From positions 726,478-790,477 of the forward strand of contig NZ_JOKH01000001.1 of NCBI RefSeq assembly GCF_000722635.1: a stretch of 64,000 bases of DNA, read 5' to 3'. The notes under the pieces were generated by a model. The model did no database searches, was not told the origin of the DNA, and worked only from the letters and a program-made list of their open reading frames with translations. This document shows positions 15,830-24,808 of the stretch, one piece after another. How positions within the stretch are numbered: position 1 is the stretch's first letter; each line of letters starts with the position of its first letter. Both the position numbers and the translations under genes were made by a program. Source of the stretch: Endozoicomonas numazuensis (GTDB lineage: Bacteria; Pseudomonadota; Gammaproteobacteria; Pseudomonadales; Endozoicomonadaceae).

Positions 15830-17926
15830 ATGCGTACGTTTTTTCTGGCCCCCACCCGCTATGGGGTCGGTCTGACTTCAGTTTCTCTGGGTCTGGTACG
15901 GGCACTGGACACTCTGGGCCTGAGAGTCAAATTCTTCAAACCCATTGCTCAGCTGCACACGACGGATAAAGGACCTGAGCGTTCTACACGACTGGTTCAA
16001 CGGATTATGGACCATGAGCCACCGACACCGATTACCACTCAGAAAGTTGAAAACCTGCTGGGTGATAACAAAGGTGATGAACTCATGGAAGATATTGTCG
16101 CTCTGTTCGACGATGCTTCCGAAGGTGCTGAAGTCGTAGTGGTTGAAGGCTTGGTACCGACTCGCGATATGCCCTATGCCAATCGCCTGAACAGCGATAT
16201 GGCCAGAACACTCAACGCAGACATCATTCTGGTTTCGGAGCCGGGTAAGGACTCCCTGGAAGATGTTGCTGACAAACTGGAAATTGCTGCTGACAGCTTT
16301 GGTGGTATTAAAAACCCCAATGTCATCGGTTATATCTTGAATAAGCTGGATAAAGAGCTGGTTGAACAACTGACCGAAGATCATCAGTTCAAGCCTCTGC
16401 CAGAATTTACCCGCAAGAGCTTTCTACCACTGGGTTACATCAGCTATGAGCCCCAACTCAGCTCACACCGCACTCTGGATATAGCCCGTCATCTGGGCTG
16501 CGAAATCATTAACGGAGGTGATATTGCCCAACGCCGTGTAAATTCCTACACACTCAGTGCCAGAACGCCCAGCAACATGATTCATCACTTGAAGCCTGGC
16601 AATCTGATAATCACTGCCGGCGACCGTGATGACATTGTTCTGGCCACTTCCATGGCGGCTTCCAATGGTGTCCCTCTGCCTGGCTTGCTGCTCACCAGTG
16701 GAATCAGAATGTCGAATGCGGTTCATGAGCTGTGTGCCAGAGCATTTGCGACCGGCCTGCCCGTTTTGATGACAGAAGATGACTCTTATACGACAGCGAC
16801 CCGCCTGGATCGAATGAGTAACGAGCTGCCACTGGACGACCTTGAACGTATTGAGAAAGTGATGAACACCATTGCTGAGAACCTGAATAACCGCTGGTTC
16901 AAGCAACACTGCCAGAGTTTGGCAGAACGTCGTCTGTCTCCTCCTGCTTTCCGCTACACACTTGTGCAGCAAGCCAAAGCCGCTCGCAAGCGTATTGTTC
17001 TACCAGAAGGTGATGAGCCAAGAACCATACAGGCTGCGATTATCTGTCAGGAACGGGGTATTGCCGAATGTATCCTGCTGGGCAACCGCGAAGTGATCGA
17101 ACAAGTGGCTCGTGACAATGGGTTTGATCTGCCAGAAGGTCTGATCATCATGGATCCGGAGAGCATTCGTCATCGCTATATCGAGCCTATGGTAGAGCTG
17201 CGTAAGCACAAGGGCCTCAATGCTCCAATGGCTGAAGCACAGCTTGAAGACACTGTTGTAATGGGCACAATGATGCTGGCAATGGACGAAGTGGATGGTC
17301 TGGTTTCTGGCGCTGTACACACTACCGCTAACACCATTCGTCCGGCCTTCCAGCTGATCAAGCCGAAAAGAGACGCAGGCGGTCTGGTATCTTCCATCTT
17401 CTTTATGCTTCTGCCTGACCAGGTTCTGGTATACGGTGACTGTGCCGTAAACCCGAACCCTGACGCTGAAGCTCTGGCGAACATTGCCATTCAGAGTGCA
17501 GACTCTGCACAGGCCTTTGGCATTGAGCCTCGCATTGCAATGATCAGTTATTCCACAGGTTCTTCCGGTATCGGTGAAGACGTAGAACGCGTTCGCGATG
17601 CTACCCAGCTGGTTCGTGAAAAACGTCCTGACCTGGTTGTTGACGGTCCATTGCAGTATGACGCAGCTTCTGTTGAGTCTGTCGCCAAGAGTAAAGCACC
17701 AGAGTCAAGCGTTGCTGGTCGTGCAACTGTCTTTGTATTCCCTGACCTCAATACTGGTAATACAACATACAAGGCTGTACAGCGTAGTGCCAATGTTATC
17801 AGCGTTGGTCCAATGTTGCAGGGCCTGAACAAACCTGTAAACGATCTGTCTCGTGGCGCTCTGGTTGAAGACATTGTCTACACCATAGCTCTGACTGCGA
17901 TTCAGGCTGCTGCAGAAAAAGCCTGA
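15830..17926 (+). CDS. pta: Phosphate acetyltransferase, long form
   Basis: 698 residues. It makes acetyl phosphate and CoA from acetyl-CoA and phosphate, coupling to AckA. It is the three-domain long form: an N-terminal P-loop-like DTBS/AAA_26 domain (FFLAPTRYGVGLTSVSLG, residues ~3-20), a central DRTGG regulatory domain (about 215-330) and the catalytic PTA_PTB domain from about residue 370, with IVLPEGDEPRTIQAA, GLVSGAVHTTANTIRPA and the YSTGSSG block. The start follows a hairpin-rich gap after ackA, and a 12-bp terminator follows the stop. Confidence 0.97.
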   Translation: MRTFFLAPTRYGVGLTSVSLGLVRALDTLGLRVKFFKPIAQLHTTDKGPERSTRLVQRIMDHEPPTPITTQKVENLLGDNKGDELMEDIVALFDDASEGAEVVVVEGLVPTRDMPYANRLNSDMARTLNADIILVSEPGKDSLEDVADKLEIAADSFGGIKNPNVIGYILNKLDKELVEQLTEDHQFKPLPEFTRKSFLPLGYISYEPQLSSHRTLDIARHLGCEIINGGDIAQRRVNSYTLSARTPSNMIHHLKPGNLIITAGDRDDIVLATSMAASNGVPLPGLLLTSGIRMSNAVHELCARAFATGLPVLMTEDDSYTTATRLDRMSNELPLDDLERIEKVMNTIAENLNNRWFKQHCQSLAERRLSPPAFRYTLVQQAKAARKRIVLPEGDEPRTIQAAIICQERGIAECILLGNREVIEQVARDNGFDLPEGLIIMDPESIRHRYIEPMVELRKHKGLNAPMAEAQLEDTVVMGTMMLAMDEVDGLVSGAVHTTANTIRPAFQLIKPKRDAGGLVSSIFFMLLPDQVLVYGDCAVNPNPDAEALANIAIQSADSAQAFGIEPRIAMISYSTGSSGIGEDVERVRDATQLVREKRPDLVVDGPLQYDAASVESVAKSKAPESSVAGRATVFVFPDLNTGNTTYKAVQRSANVISVGPMLQGLNKPVNDLSRGALVEDIVYTIALTAIQAAAEKA

Positions 17927-17934
17927 TTCTGTCT

Positions 17935-17964
17935 GATCGGTAGAAACCATATTTTCTACCGATC
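17935..17964 (+). terminator. Intrinsic terminator after pta
   Basis: Perfect 12-bp stem GATCGGTAGAAA/TTTCTACCGATC with a 6-nt loop, beginning 9 bases after the pta stop and followed by a T/C-rich tract. Confidence 0.85.
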
Positions 17965-18078
17965 ATTCTCTTTCTTTAAACTTCAAAATCACCTCTGTAG
18001 TGGCCCACCATTCCGTAGAGCCAATGAGTTTGTTCTTCTGCAATTACAGGGGGAATACAGCTAGCAGGAAAGCTCAAT

Positions 18079-18228
18079 ATGCTTGACACCAAAATAAAAT
18101 ATGAAGAAGAAACATGGATCGAACAATGTCCAGGCTGTCGAATCAATAAGCAAGATCGTACAGAAGCAGAAATAGCCGACAGTATGCTATTCAGAGTTCA
18201 GGTGCATAAAGTCACTGAATACCTTTGA
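18079..18228 (+). CDS. Small CxxC protein, 49 residues
   Basis: A 49-codon frame starting with ATG at 18079, preceded by AGGAA at good spacing. It contains a single CPGC motif (about residues 17-20) with charged surroundings (EEETWIEQ ... NKQDRTEAE). No family is recognised. It lies between the pta terminator and another small Cys-rich gene, so it may belong to the same small-protein group. It is a possible real gene on the strength of its ribosome-binding site and zinc-ribbon-like motif. Confidence 0.4.
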   Translation: MLDTKIKYEEETWIEQCPGCRINKQDRTEAEIADSMLFRVQVHKVTEYL

Positions 18229-18333
18229 ACAGGATTCAGTGTGAAATGAATTTAAAGAAAAGGCAGATAACACATAACTGTCACACTTCTTGCTTAACAT
18301 TCACGTGAACATTCATTCAAGAAAGGAGGGTAA

Positions 18334-18387
18334 ATGTCGATATGTGTATATTACGCCCTAAAGAAAATAACAAAAGAAGAAACTTAA
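18334..18387 (+). CDS. 17-residue leader peptide with a strong Shine-Dalgarno
   Basis: ATG at 18334 follows AAGGAGGG (18323-18330), the strongest ribosome-binding site in this region. The frame is 17 codons (MSICVYYALKKITKEET) and stops at 18385-18387, three bases before the ATG of the next gene, which has no good site of its own. The arrangement suggests translational coupling. The peptide itself has no recognised signature. Confidence 0.4.
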   Translation: MSICVYYALKKITKEET

Positions 18388-18390
18388 ATT

Positions 18391-18675
18391 ATGAAACTTC
18401 ATCTTAATACTGAATCAACAATCACCTGCAGCAGTTGTGGCCATTCAGAAAATGAAACCATGCCACTGGACGCCTGCGTTTATCTTTATGAATGCACAAG
18501 CTGTAAAAATCTGATGACCCCCCAGAGTGGCGACTGCTGCATTTTCTGCTCACGTGGAACCCACCCTTGCCCAACCAGTCAGAGAGATAGCAGAAGTTAT
18601 CGAGTTATCCCCAAGCAAGAAAACGCAGCTCTGGAATCTTCACACTATGAGACAAACCGCTCTTTGGCAGGATAA
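18391..18675 (+). CDS. Cys-rich small protein (GDCC.FCS motif family)
   Basis: 94 residues with three cysteine pairs: CSSC (about 12-15), CTSC (about 34-37) and the distinctive GDCCIFCSRG ... CP motif (about 46-60). Proteins with this GDCC-FCS...CPP ending are a conserved family of small, probable metal-binding proteins of unknown role, often found near metal-handling genes. Translation is probably coupled to the short leader frame just upstream. The C-terminal ~30 residues are polar and less conserved-looking. Confidence 0.65.
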   Translation: MKLHLNTESTITCSSCGHSENETMPLDACVYLYECTSCKNLMTPQSGDCCIFCSRGTHPCPTSQRDSRSYRVIPKQENAALESSHYETNRSLAG

Positions 18676-18876
18676 CCTGTCGACCAGACCCCAATTGAGC
18701 CAGTGAAGCCGACTCATCCACTCAGACCACCGTCAGTACACTGGCTTTTCAATATCCCGTCGACTATTTGACTTCAACCATTCTTACTCCGTTCTTTCTT
18801 TTTAGCCATCAGTCACACACCAGAGTTGATTTCTTCCCTTGCTAGACTCACTGTAATTACAGGGAGCGAGTACCAA

Positions 18877-20313
18877 ATGGCCGTTGGAAATGACAAGGAC
18901 AGTTCTTCCCTCTGGGGGTGGGTCAGTGGAACCCGTGAGACATTAAAATCGAAGGTTGCCGAAGCATTAGGTTACAGCTGGGGCAGTTCAATCACTACGC
19001 CAGATGCAGAAATCATTCCCTACATTCAACAGAAAAAAGTGGCCTTTCATAAACCTATCCATGTCCGATACATCGAAAACATCCATTCATTGAGTTATAC
19101 CGAATTAAGGGATCAACTGATTCAGGCTCTGCAAGAACAACACGAACCTGCTAATGCAGGAGATCAGATTGACCGGATCAGAAGAGGTGTAATCGATATT
19201 TGCATAGCCAATCTAGCCACTGATGATCATGACAAACTGCTCCGAAACTGGGCCAATTTCGAACACCTCATGCCCGGATTTCCTAAAGACCTTCTCCTCT
19301 CCAAGTGGTATCAGGAACAAAACAAAGACCCACTGGAGTCTCTTACACCTGCATTACCCGACCTGATCAATATCTGGGACCCAAAACTAATACCGGAGGC
19401 ATCTGTTGAAGACCTGGATGATGTTATGAGGGTATTTGAGTCCTTATTCGAAAAATACAAAAAGGATGATAACGAAGACCATCCAGACACCCGGGTATTC
19501 ACTGTGCGTTGGGCCTATGATTTCATGCGGCACAACCGACTCGATCTGTTTCTGGATCTCTATCGCAACTCCCGCTGGTTACAGCAGGTACTGCCTAAAA
19601 GTTGCATACTGGCTATTCAGAAGTCACTGGCTGGCAACAAGATCACAGACATCTATATAGGATTGGCTAAAAAAGATCTCGATCGTACTCAACGAGATGT
19701 TGTAGACGACAAAACCATCTCTTTCAGAAGAGCAGCCATGCTGCAGAAGTCTTCACACCAATATAATTCAGCCATTGCAGGTTTAAGAGAAGCTCTGAAA
19801 GCCAATCGAACTAAAGAATATGGAGCTTCGGAGGCAGATCTCCCCCAGTATCAAGCCAGAAAAAAGCAGCTCGAATCCATTAGAGAGCTGCTTGCAGCCG
19901 GGCAATGGAAAAAAGCTCATGTAGAGGCTCAAAAAGACGAGGAGCTCTTCACTGAAATAGGTGAAATGACTGCAGACATGACAGAAAGAGACGCTTTCCA
20001 GCTGGCAGGCATGTATGTACCGCAGGTTCTTCACGCCCGGTTATTGATCGCTTATCAGTCCTGTCTGGCCAAGGGCAACACCGACGAGTTCTTTCAATTT
20101 TTCCGGCCTGATCCTTGCAGTTACAACCACTGGACCTGTGTATTAGAGCGCAGTGAATTTGAAAACCTGAAAGACCAGATTCAGGAAGCCCTTTCTACCC
20201 GGCTTAATGAAGACCGTAAGGTGGTCAGTCGAACCCCGGACGAGATTGAGCAGGAACTTGACCGATTCGAAGAAGGCCTTCAGAAGTTCATGCTGAACAA
20301 ATTTGAAGAGTAG
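18877..20313 (+). CDS. Uncharacterised protein A of a paralogous pair
   Basis: 478 residues from the ATG at 18877, chosen because GGGAG precedes it and because the downstream paralogue also begins MAV. An in-frame ATG at 18826 would add 17 residues. No known family is recognised. It is soluble, without a signal peptide or membrane segments, and mostly helical. It starts with a Ser/Trp-rich stretch (LWGWVSGTRETL), and the C-terminal half has helical repeat-like segments (about 290-420). It shares segment order with the next gene: an N-terminal Trp/Ser block, an 'LYxxSxWLQxxLP' block and an 'xARLLIAYxxxL' block. Confidence 0.7.
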   Translation: MAVGNDKDSSSLWGWVSGTRETLKSKVAEALGYSWGSSITTPDAEIIPYIQQKKVAFHKPIHVRYIENIHSLSYTELRDQLIQALQEQHEPANAGDQIDRIRRGVIDICIANLATDDHDKLLRNWANFEHLMPGFPKDLLLSKWYQEQNKDPLESLTPALPDLINIWDPKLIPEASVEDLDDVMRVFESLFEKYKKDDNEDHPDTRVFTVRWAYDFMRHNRLDLFLDLYRNSRWLQQVLPKSCILAIQKSLAGNKITDIYIGLAKKDLDRTQRDVVDDKTISFRRAAMLQKSSHQYNSAIAGLREALKANRTKEYGASEADLPQYQARKKQLESIRELLAAGQWKKAHVEAQKDEELFTEIGEMTADMTERDAFQLAGMYVPQVLHARLLIAYQSCLAKGNTDEFFQFFRPDPCSYNHWTCVLERSEFENLKDQIQEALSTRLNEDRKVVSRTPDEIEQELDRFEEGLQKFMLNKFEE

Positions 20314-20325
20314 AAGGGAGATTCT

Positions 20326-21630
20326 ATGGCTGTCTCAAATAATCAGGACCCACAAACCCAGAACTGGTTAGGAACCTTCACTTCTTCAGTCAGTTCATTA
20401 AGCTCCAGTGTATGGGGAATGCTGACCTCATCCATAAAAGAGCCTGAAAAGCACCTTCCTGTGCCACAAAAGCTATACAGCATGAAACCCATTATATTTC
20501 GGAATGTAGAATCCACTGCTACAACAGAAGAAGCTTATCAAGACCTTAAAAAACAAGTGAAGGAGGATTTGCGTTCGGTTACAGATAAAGCGAGCCAAAG
20601 TCATCTGGACAGCACAACAGTGACAACTCTGTTAATGACGGTTCAGCAATGTATTACCGATGATGATTTTTTAGAGTTGACTCGATTCACTAAAAATTTT
20701 CCCGTTTTGCTGACTCACTTTTCACCTGCTCTGGGCACTCTCATGGATGCCTATGAAAAGGTTTATCCCGATCGCCTTTCACCCTGGGAAGCCTTAAATC
20801 AAGATAACTTTCCTGGCTCTCCTGTTCAAAACGAATTAAATATTGAATCTCAGGGAATAATAGAGCTCAAAAGCGCAGCCCATGAAGCTCTGGACTCATT
20901 CCGTAAACCTGCTGCCAGAGCAGAAGCTCGACCGACTTCAGCAGAAGTGACAGCAGAGCTGGCTCTGCGATATCTGGACTCAGAGGACTATGGAAACTTC
21001 ATAGCGCTCTATGAGCAAAGCGCCTGGTTACAGGCAAAACTCCCTCTCAATAAAGAGCACATTCTTCTCAGGAGAGAAGAACTTCAGAAACTTGATACGG
21101 CTCTGGCTTCTGCAAAATCTAAAGTACATAAATCAGTACACAATACCGATTGCAGCCTCGAATCAGTGGCTCTGCAGACTGCCCACAAAGGCTCCTGGGA
21201 TATGCTTTTCCAAATCCTGAAAGGGTACGAATCTTTGGAACTGGCAAAGCAGGCAACCGCAGCTCTCGAAAGAGATGACATTGATGAAGTCAGTCGTCTG
21301 GTGGAGCAAAATCCTGAACTAAAAGATGCTTGTTCAATACCAATCACTACACTGCTTGAGAAATGGAATGAGCAAAAAGAAGAGTTATTAGTTAACACAC
21401 TACATTGCAGGGCACTGTTGGCTTATAGAACGGCTTTAATGTCAGAAAGACATGAGAATTTTAAAACAGTGGCTTCCAGTACCGGATTCTGGCCCCATCA
21501 ACTTTGCAACGGTCGATTTGACATTACCCGTGAACTTCAGGAAATCTGTAAAAATCCAGCTAAGCGACAAAGAACGGATGCCTTCCTTCGCTGCTTGATT
21601 AAAGATCCGGAATGGAATGGGTTAAAATGA
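20326..21630 (+). CDS. Uncharacterised protein B of a paralogous pair
   Basis: 434 residues. It starts 12 bp after its paralogue with a good AAGGGAG site, so the two form an operon. Shared blocks with protein A are the N-terminal W..x..SSVW segment, IALYEQSAWLQAKLP (about residues 226-240) matching DLYRNSRWLQQVLP, and HCRALLAYRTALMS (about 364-377) matching HARLLIAYQSCLA. It is helical, soluble and without recognised catalytic motifs. The pair may make a heteromeric complex or scaffold (inference). A strong bidirectional terminator overlaps its stop codon. Confidence 0.7.
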   Translation: MAVSNNQDPQTQNWLGTFTSSVSSLSSSVWGMLTSSIKEPEKHLPVPQKLYSMKPIIFRNVESTATTEEAYQDLKKQVKEDLRSVTDKASQSHLDSTTVTTLLMTVQQCITDDDFLELTRFTKNFPVLLTHFSPALGTLMDAYEKVYPDRLSPWEALNQDNFPGSPVQNELNIESQGIIELKSAAHEALDSFRKPAARAEARPTSAEVTAELALRYLDSEDYGNFIALYEQSAWLQAKLPLNKEHILLRREELQKLDTALASAKSKVHKSVHNTDCSLESVALQTAHKGSWDMLFQILKGYESLELAKQATAALERDDIDEVSRLVEQNPELKDACSIPITTLLEKWNEQKEELLVNTLHCRALLAYRTALMSERHENFKTVASSTGFWPHQLCNGRFDITRELQEICKNPAKRQRTDAFLRCLIKDPEWNGLK

Positions 21631-21659
21631 AAAGAGCGACACCCATCGCTCTTTTCATT
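21626..21659. terminator. Bidirectional terminator overlapping a stop codon
   Basis: Perfect 14-bp stem (AATGAAAAGAGCGA with its complement) around a 6-nt loop. The A-rich and T-rich flanks serve both the plus-strand pair and the convergent minus-strand OmpA-like gene. The TGA stop of the plus-strand gene (21628-21630) lies inside the left arm. Confidence 0.9.
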
Positions 21660-21664
21660 GTTCA

Positions 21665-22324
21665 TTACTTCTGAGGTGCAGGCCTCAAATTAATCTCAAC
21701 CCGCCTGTTCATGGCACGGCCTTCTTTAGTTTTGTTATCGCCAATAGGATTGGATGCACCGGCACCAAAGTAGGTGATTCGAGTACCGGAAACCCCCTGA
21801 TGAATCAGATAATCCGCCACACTCTTGGCCCGCTCCTGAGAAAGGGGCAAGTTAATTTTGTCTCCGCCTGAGCTGTCGGTATAACCAACCACTTCAATCA
21901 GGTTCTTGTCGTATTCCTTGAATACTTTGCCAACAGAACCCAAAACTGAATAGAAGCTTGACTTGATGTCCGACTTGCTGGAATCAAACGTGATGTTTGA
22001 AGGCATGATCAGCTGAAGGTTATCCCCCTGTCTGTAAACCTGAACACCTGTTCCCTGCAACTGTTGTCTCAGCGCAGCTTCCTGCTTATCCGTGTAATAG
22101 CCATAGCCAGCACCTGCTGCGCCACCAATGGCCGCACCTTTCAAAGCACCTTCACCGCCATCGACCAAGCCACCAATGACAGCACCGGTAACGGCACCAA
22201 TACCACCATATTTGGTGGTCTTATTCACTTCCTGCTCGCCGGTATAAGGGTTAGTCGTCTGACAACCCGCTACGATGGCTGCAGCAGCAACCACCAGAGA
22301 CATTCTTTTTATCTGTATTAACAT
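21665..22324 (-). CDS. OmpA-family lipoprotein (YiaD-like)
   Basis: 219 residues from the ATG at 22324, chosen because AAGGAG lies 7 bases upstream; an upstream frame extension runs into the MITE. Signal peptide with lipobox VAGC (Cys ~20), then two glycine-rich segments (GGIGAVTGAVIGGL..., GAAIGGAAGAGYGYY, about residues 37-75) of the glycine-zipper type, then a C-terminal OmpA peptidoglycan-binding domain with TFDSSKSDIK, VVGYTDSSG and LSQERAKSVADYL. It probably anchors the outer membrane to peptidoglycan. A MITE lies 25 bp upstream. Confidence 0.9.
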   Translation of the reverse strand: MLIQIKRMSLVVAAAAIVAGCQTTNPYTGEQEVNKTTKYGGIGAVTGAVIGGLVDGGEGALKGAAIGGAAGAGYGYYTDKQEAALRQQLQGTGVQVYRQGDNLQLIMPSNITFDSSKSDIKSSFYSVLGSVGKVFKEYDKNLIEVVGYTDSSGGDKINLPLSQERAKSVADYLIHQGVSGTRITYFGAGASNPIGDNKTKEGRAMNRRVEINLRPAPQK

Positions 22325-22349
22325 GTTCACTTCTCCTTGCTGGCTATCC

Positions 22350-22514
22350 AGAAGCCTGATCGAGAATAAACAGCCCGGCCTAAAATCCAGAAAGAACGGC
22401 CATCTTTCCCACTGAATTCGCTTAAATAGGTCAACTATTCGCACAAACCCAGTGAAAAAGCAGACTCGCCCTACTGAGCTTTATGCTCGGACGCTATTCT
22501 CGGTCAGGCTCCTA
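22350..22514. mobile_element. Complete MITE-like element, ~165 bp
   Basis: Imperfect terminal inverted repeats (AGAAGCCTGATCGAGAATA at the left; the complement of AGGAGCCTGACCGAGAATAG at the right) enclose a non-coding interior that shares the CGGCCTAAAATCCAGAAAGAA and ACTATTCGCACAAA blocks with the copy at 29201. It has no transposase. It lies between the OmpA-like and MBL-fold genes, and its right terminus supplies the stop codon of the MBL-fold gene. Confidence 0.8.
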
Positions 22515-23156
22515 GCCGCGAATAATGCTGTTTTCCCGAATTTCTTCACCAATACGGGTATCCGGACCATGACCAGTAACTACAGTGGTTTCTTCATCGA
22601 GTGTATAGAGTCGGTCACGAATGGACTTCTCTATTGTCTTGAAGTCACCACCCCAGAGATCGGTTCTACCGATTGAGCGACGAAATAGTGTGTCGCCGGC
22701 AATCAACAGATTCTCTTTTTCAAAGTGAAAACACATAGATCCCGGAGTATGTCCAGGGGTATGCATAGCCACTCCTTCACAACACGGCAGCTCCTGATCA
22801 TCGCTCAACCAGTAATCAGGATCTGGAATAGGATTATAGGGCACACCAAACATACGACACTGGGTCTCAAGGCTATCCCAGAGAAATTTATCTTCTTTAT
22901 GGAGGTGAATGGGTGCACCGGTCTTTTTCTTGATTTCACCACTGGCCAGAAAATGATCCAGATGTGCATGGGTATGAATCAAAGCCATAGCCTTGAGACC
23001 ATGTGCTTCCAGTTTGGACATAATGATATCCGGATCACCGCCTGGATCGATCACAATGGCTTTTTTGGTTATAGGATCACCAATGATGGTGCAGTTGCAC
23101 TGCAAAGGCCCCACAGGAAATGTTTCTTTTATCAGTGCTGGATTTTGCTCAGTCAT
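22512..23156 (-). CDS. Metallo-beta-lactamase-fold hydrolase (GloB/YcbL-like)
   Basis: 214 residues from MTEQNP at 23156, which matches the usual family start; an upstream ATG adds seven residues. The full glyoxalase II-type metal site is present: THAHLDH (about residues 61-67), the TPGHTPGS histidine (about 132-139), GDTLF (about 154-158) and TGHG (about 193-196). It lacks the C-terminal substrate-binding helices of true GloB, so it fits the short YcbL/Type II branch. The TAG stop is formed by the end of a MITE. Confidence 0.88.
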   Translation of the reverse strand: MTEQNPALIKETFPVGPLQCNCTIIGDPITKKAIVIDPGGDPDIIMSKLEAHGLKAMALIHTHAHLDHFLASGEIKKKTGAPIHLHKEDKFLWDSLETQCRMFGVPYNPIPDPDYWLSDDQELPCCEGVAMHTPGHTPGSMCFHFEKENLLIAGDTLFRRSIGRTDLWGGDFKTIEKSIRDRLYTLDEETTVVTGHGPDTRIGEEIRENSIIRG

Positions 23157-23314
23157 GCTAACGGCCCCAAAACGCAAGACCGGTCATTCTAAAACAGTGT
23201 GCGGGTATTGCACATTATCTGTTTCACAGTTGTCAGGTAAGCAGATTGAAAATTTTTCCGATTATTCTCACATTCCGGTGTATTTTGCCTTTCTGGTGCC
23301 TCACCAAAATAGTG

Positions 23315-23902
23315 TCATAGACGAAAGTAACAAGGGATTTTTTTATAACCAGCCGTAGGCAGCTTTATCCCTTTACCCTCTATAGCTTCCAGTAACATAT
23401 AAATGGGACTGCCATGGCTGAATATAAGAACATACCCGTCCGACAGGCAGTGTTCAGACAGAGCCTGACTATAGACTTGATTCATCCTGTCTCGGATTTG
23501 CTCAGATGTTTCGCCACCAAAAGACTCCGGATCCTCCGGAAACCAGAAGTCCGAATCATGATATTGATGATACTGCTGCCCTTCACGATCACCTGCATTG
23601 GACTCAATCACTCTCTTATCCCGCTCCATTATGTTTATTGGAACATTCAAAGCATTCAGGACGATAGTGGCCGTTTCAATAGTACGGGGCAGAGGCGATA
23701 CGATCACCTTGCAGATATTTTCTCTGCTTAGCCCGGCTTCCAAAAGTTCAGAGGCCAGCATAGACGCCTGTTTTCGACCTAATTCGGTCAATCTCGACTC
23801 AATGTAGTTGGGATGTTCAGGATCTGAACTGTAATACTCACCAGTGTTGTGTGTTCCTTCTCCATGGCGGGCAACAATCACTCCCTGAAGTGTGCAATCC
23901 AT
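23315..23902 (-). CDS. Histidine phosphatase (phosphoglycerate mutase-like) family protein
   Basis: 195 residues from the ATG at 23902, chosen for AAGGA seven bases upstream and because the phosphatase fold begins at once; longer frames reach 24028. The catalytic RHG motif is VARHGEGTHN (about residues 9-18). RLTELGRKQA, VSPLPRTIETA and FSHGSP (the second catalytic His) follow in order. It is probably a cytoplasmic phosphomonoesterase, with unknown substrate. The frame ends just before an AT-rich gap. Confidence 0.88.
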   Translation of the reverse strand: MDCTLQGVIVARHGEGTHNTGEYYSSDPEHPNYIESRLTELGRKQASMLASELLEAGLSRENICKVIVSPLPRTIETATIVLNALNVPINIMERDKRVIESNAGDREGQQYHQYHDSDFWFPEDPESFGGETSEQIRDRMNQVYSQALSEHCLSDGYVLIFSHGSPIYMLLEAIEGKGIKLPTAGYKKIPCYFRL

Positions 23903-24078
23903 ACCGGGTTCCTTGTCTTTTTCTACAATCATCCGTAGCAGCCTGAATACAATTCTCAATGACGAGCTGACACCGTAATTGCATTCTGCCAGCCACCTGA
24001 CTTTTCTCTTTGAAATACCAGGCTTCAAGCAACAACAGAGGCATCACAATTATATCCCTGCTCTCTTACAAGAATAAC

Positions 24079-24327
24079 TCAGGGAAGTTTCAGCAACACT
24101 TTTTTGCGCCCACGGTTCTGATTAAAACCAATCCTCAAACGAGTACTGACAGGAGCACCACGAATATTCAGCCTGATCAATGAAGAGTTCACTGCCAGCC
24201 GCCTCATAGCGACTTCTTCTAGCAACCCGTCAACTATAGGGTAAGGAAAACAGGGTTCTGAGTCATAAGACTCCTGTTCTTCCTCAAAGTCTTCCATCAA
24301 ATCAGGCAGATCAAAACGGAGAGCCAT
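24079..24327 (-). CDS. Hypothetical protein, 82 residues
   Basis: A well-positioned GGAGG precedes the ATG. The N-terminal third is acidic (DLPDLMEDFEEEQESYDSE) and the C-terminal third is basic (RGRKKVLLKLP), a charge-polarised small protein. No family is recognised. It lies upstream of the phosphatase gene on the same strand, with ~176 bp between the stop and the chosen phosphatase start. Confidence 0.45.
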   Translation of the reverse strand: MALRFDLPDLMEDFEEEQESYDSEPCFPYPIVDGLLEEVAMRRLAVNSSLIRLNIRGAPVSTRLRIGFNQNRGRKKVLLKLP

Positions 24328-24808
24328 GATAAAACCTCCAGGCAGCCATCAGTGGAAAGTGCCAGTCATTACCAATCTATCAGCCAGAAGTAGAGCAAAG
24401 AACACATCTGCCCCTGCATGTGAGAGAGACTTGAATCGTATGATGCTCCGCACTTCCGTACTAACCATCCAGACTGGATAGCTCGACAATTGTAGACAAA
24501 GTCTGCGAGGGAAAAGGATCTTTTTGACTTAGAAATTCGACACAAAAATGAATGCTTTATTCAGATTTTCCGAGAGCCCCCATTGAGTCAGCGTTCCAGG
24601 CCTACTCAACGCAGTCTGGAACGCAATAACCAAATGCCAAATTAACCTTACGCTTCTGAACAGAAGGTCTAATCTTGGATTTCTGGGAGACTACCCATAA
24701 CGTTTCGTGAGGCAATCATTCTCAAATCACCATGAGCAAAAAAGTTGCGCCTATGGAAGAGGGAAAAATGACTTTCGCGATCAATAATAATCCAAATGGA
24801 GCTTATTC
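24328..24808. other. Gene-free stretch of ~480 bp
   Basis: Presumed promoter region for the minus-strand hypothetical gene and the plus-strand symporter. A palindromic word around ACAATTGTAGACA (near 24485) recurs as its near-complement at 7750. A 33-codon frame (24731-24832) overlaps the symporter start but lacks a ribosome-binding site. Nothing else is supported. Confidence 0.4.

Noticed and set aside
7750-24500. Shared word ACAATTGTAGACA near 7750 and 24485
   Set aside because: Only two occurrences upstream of unrelated genes; could be a regulator site but too weak to call.
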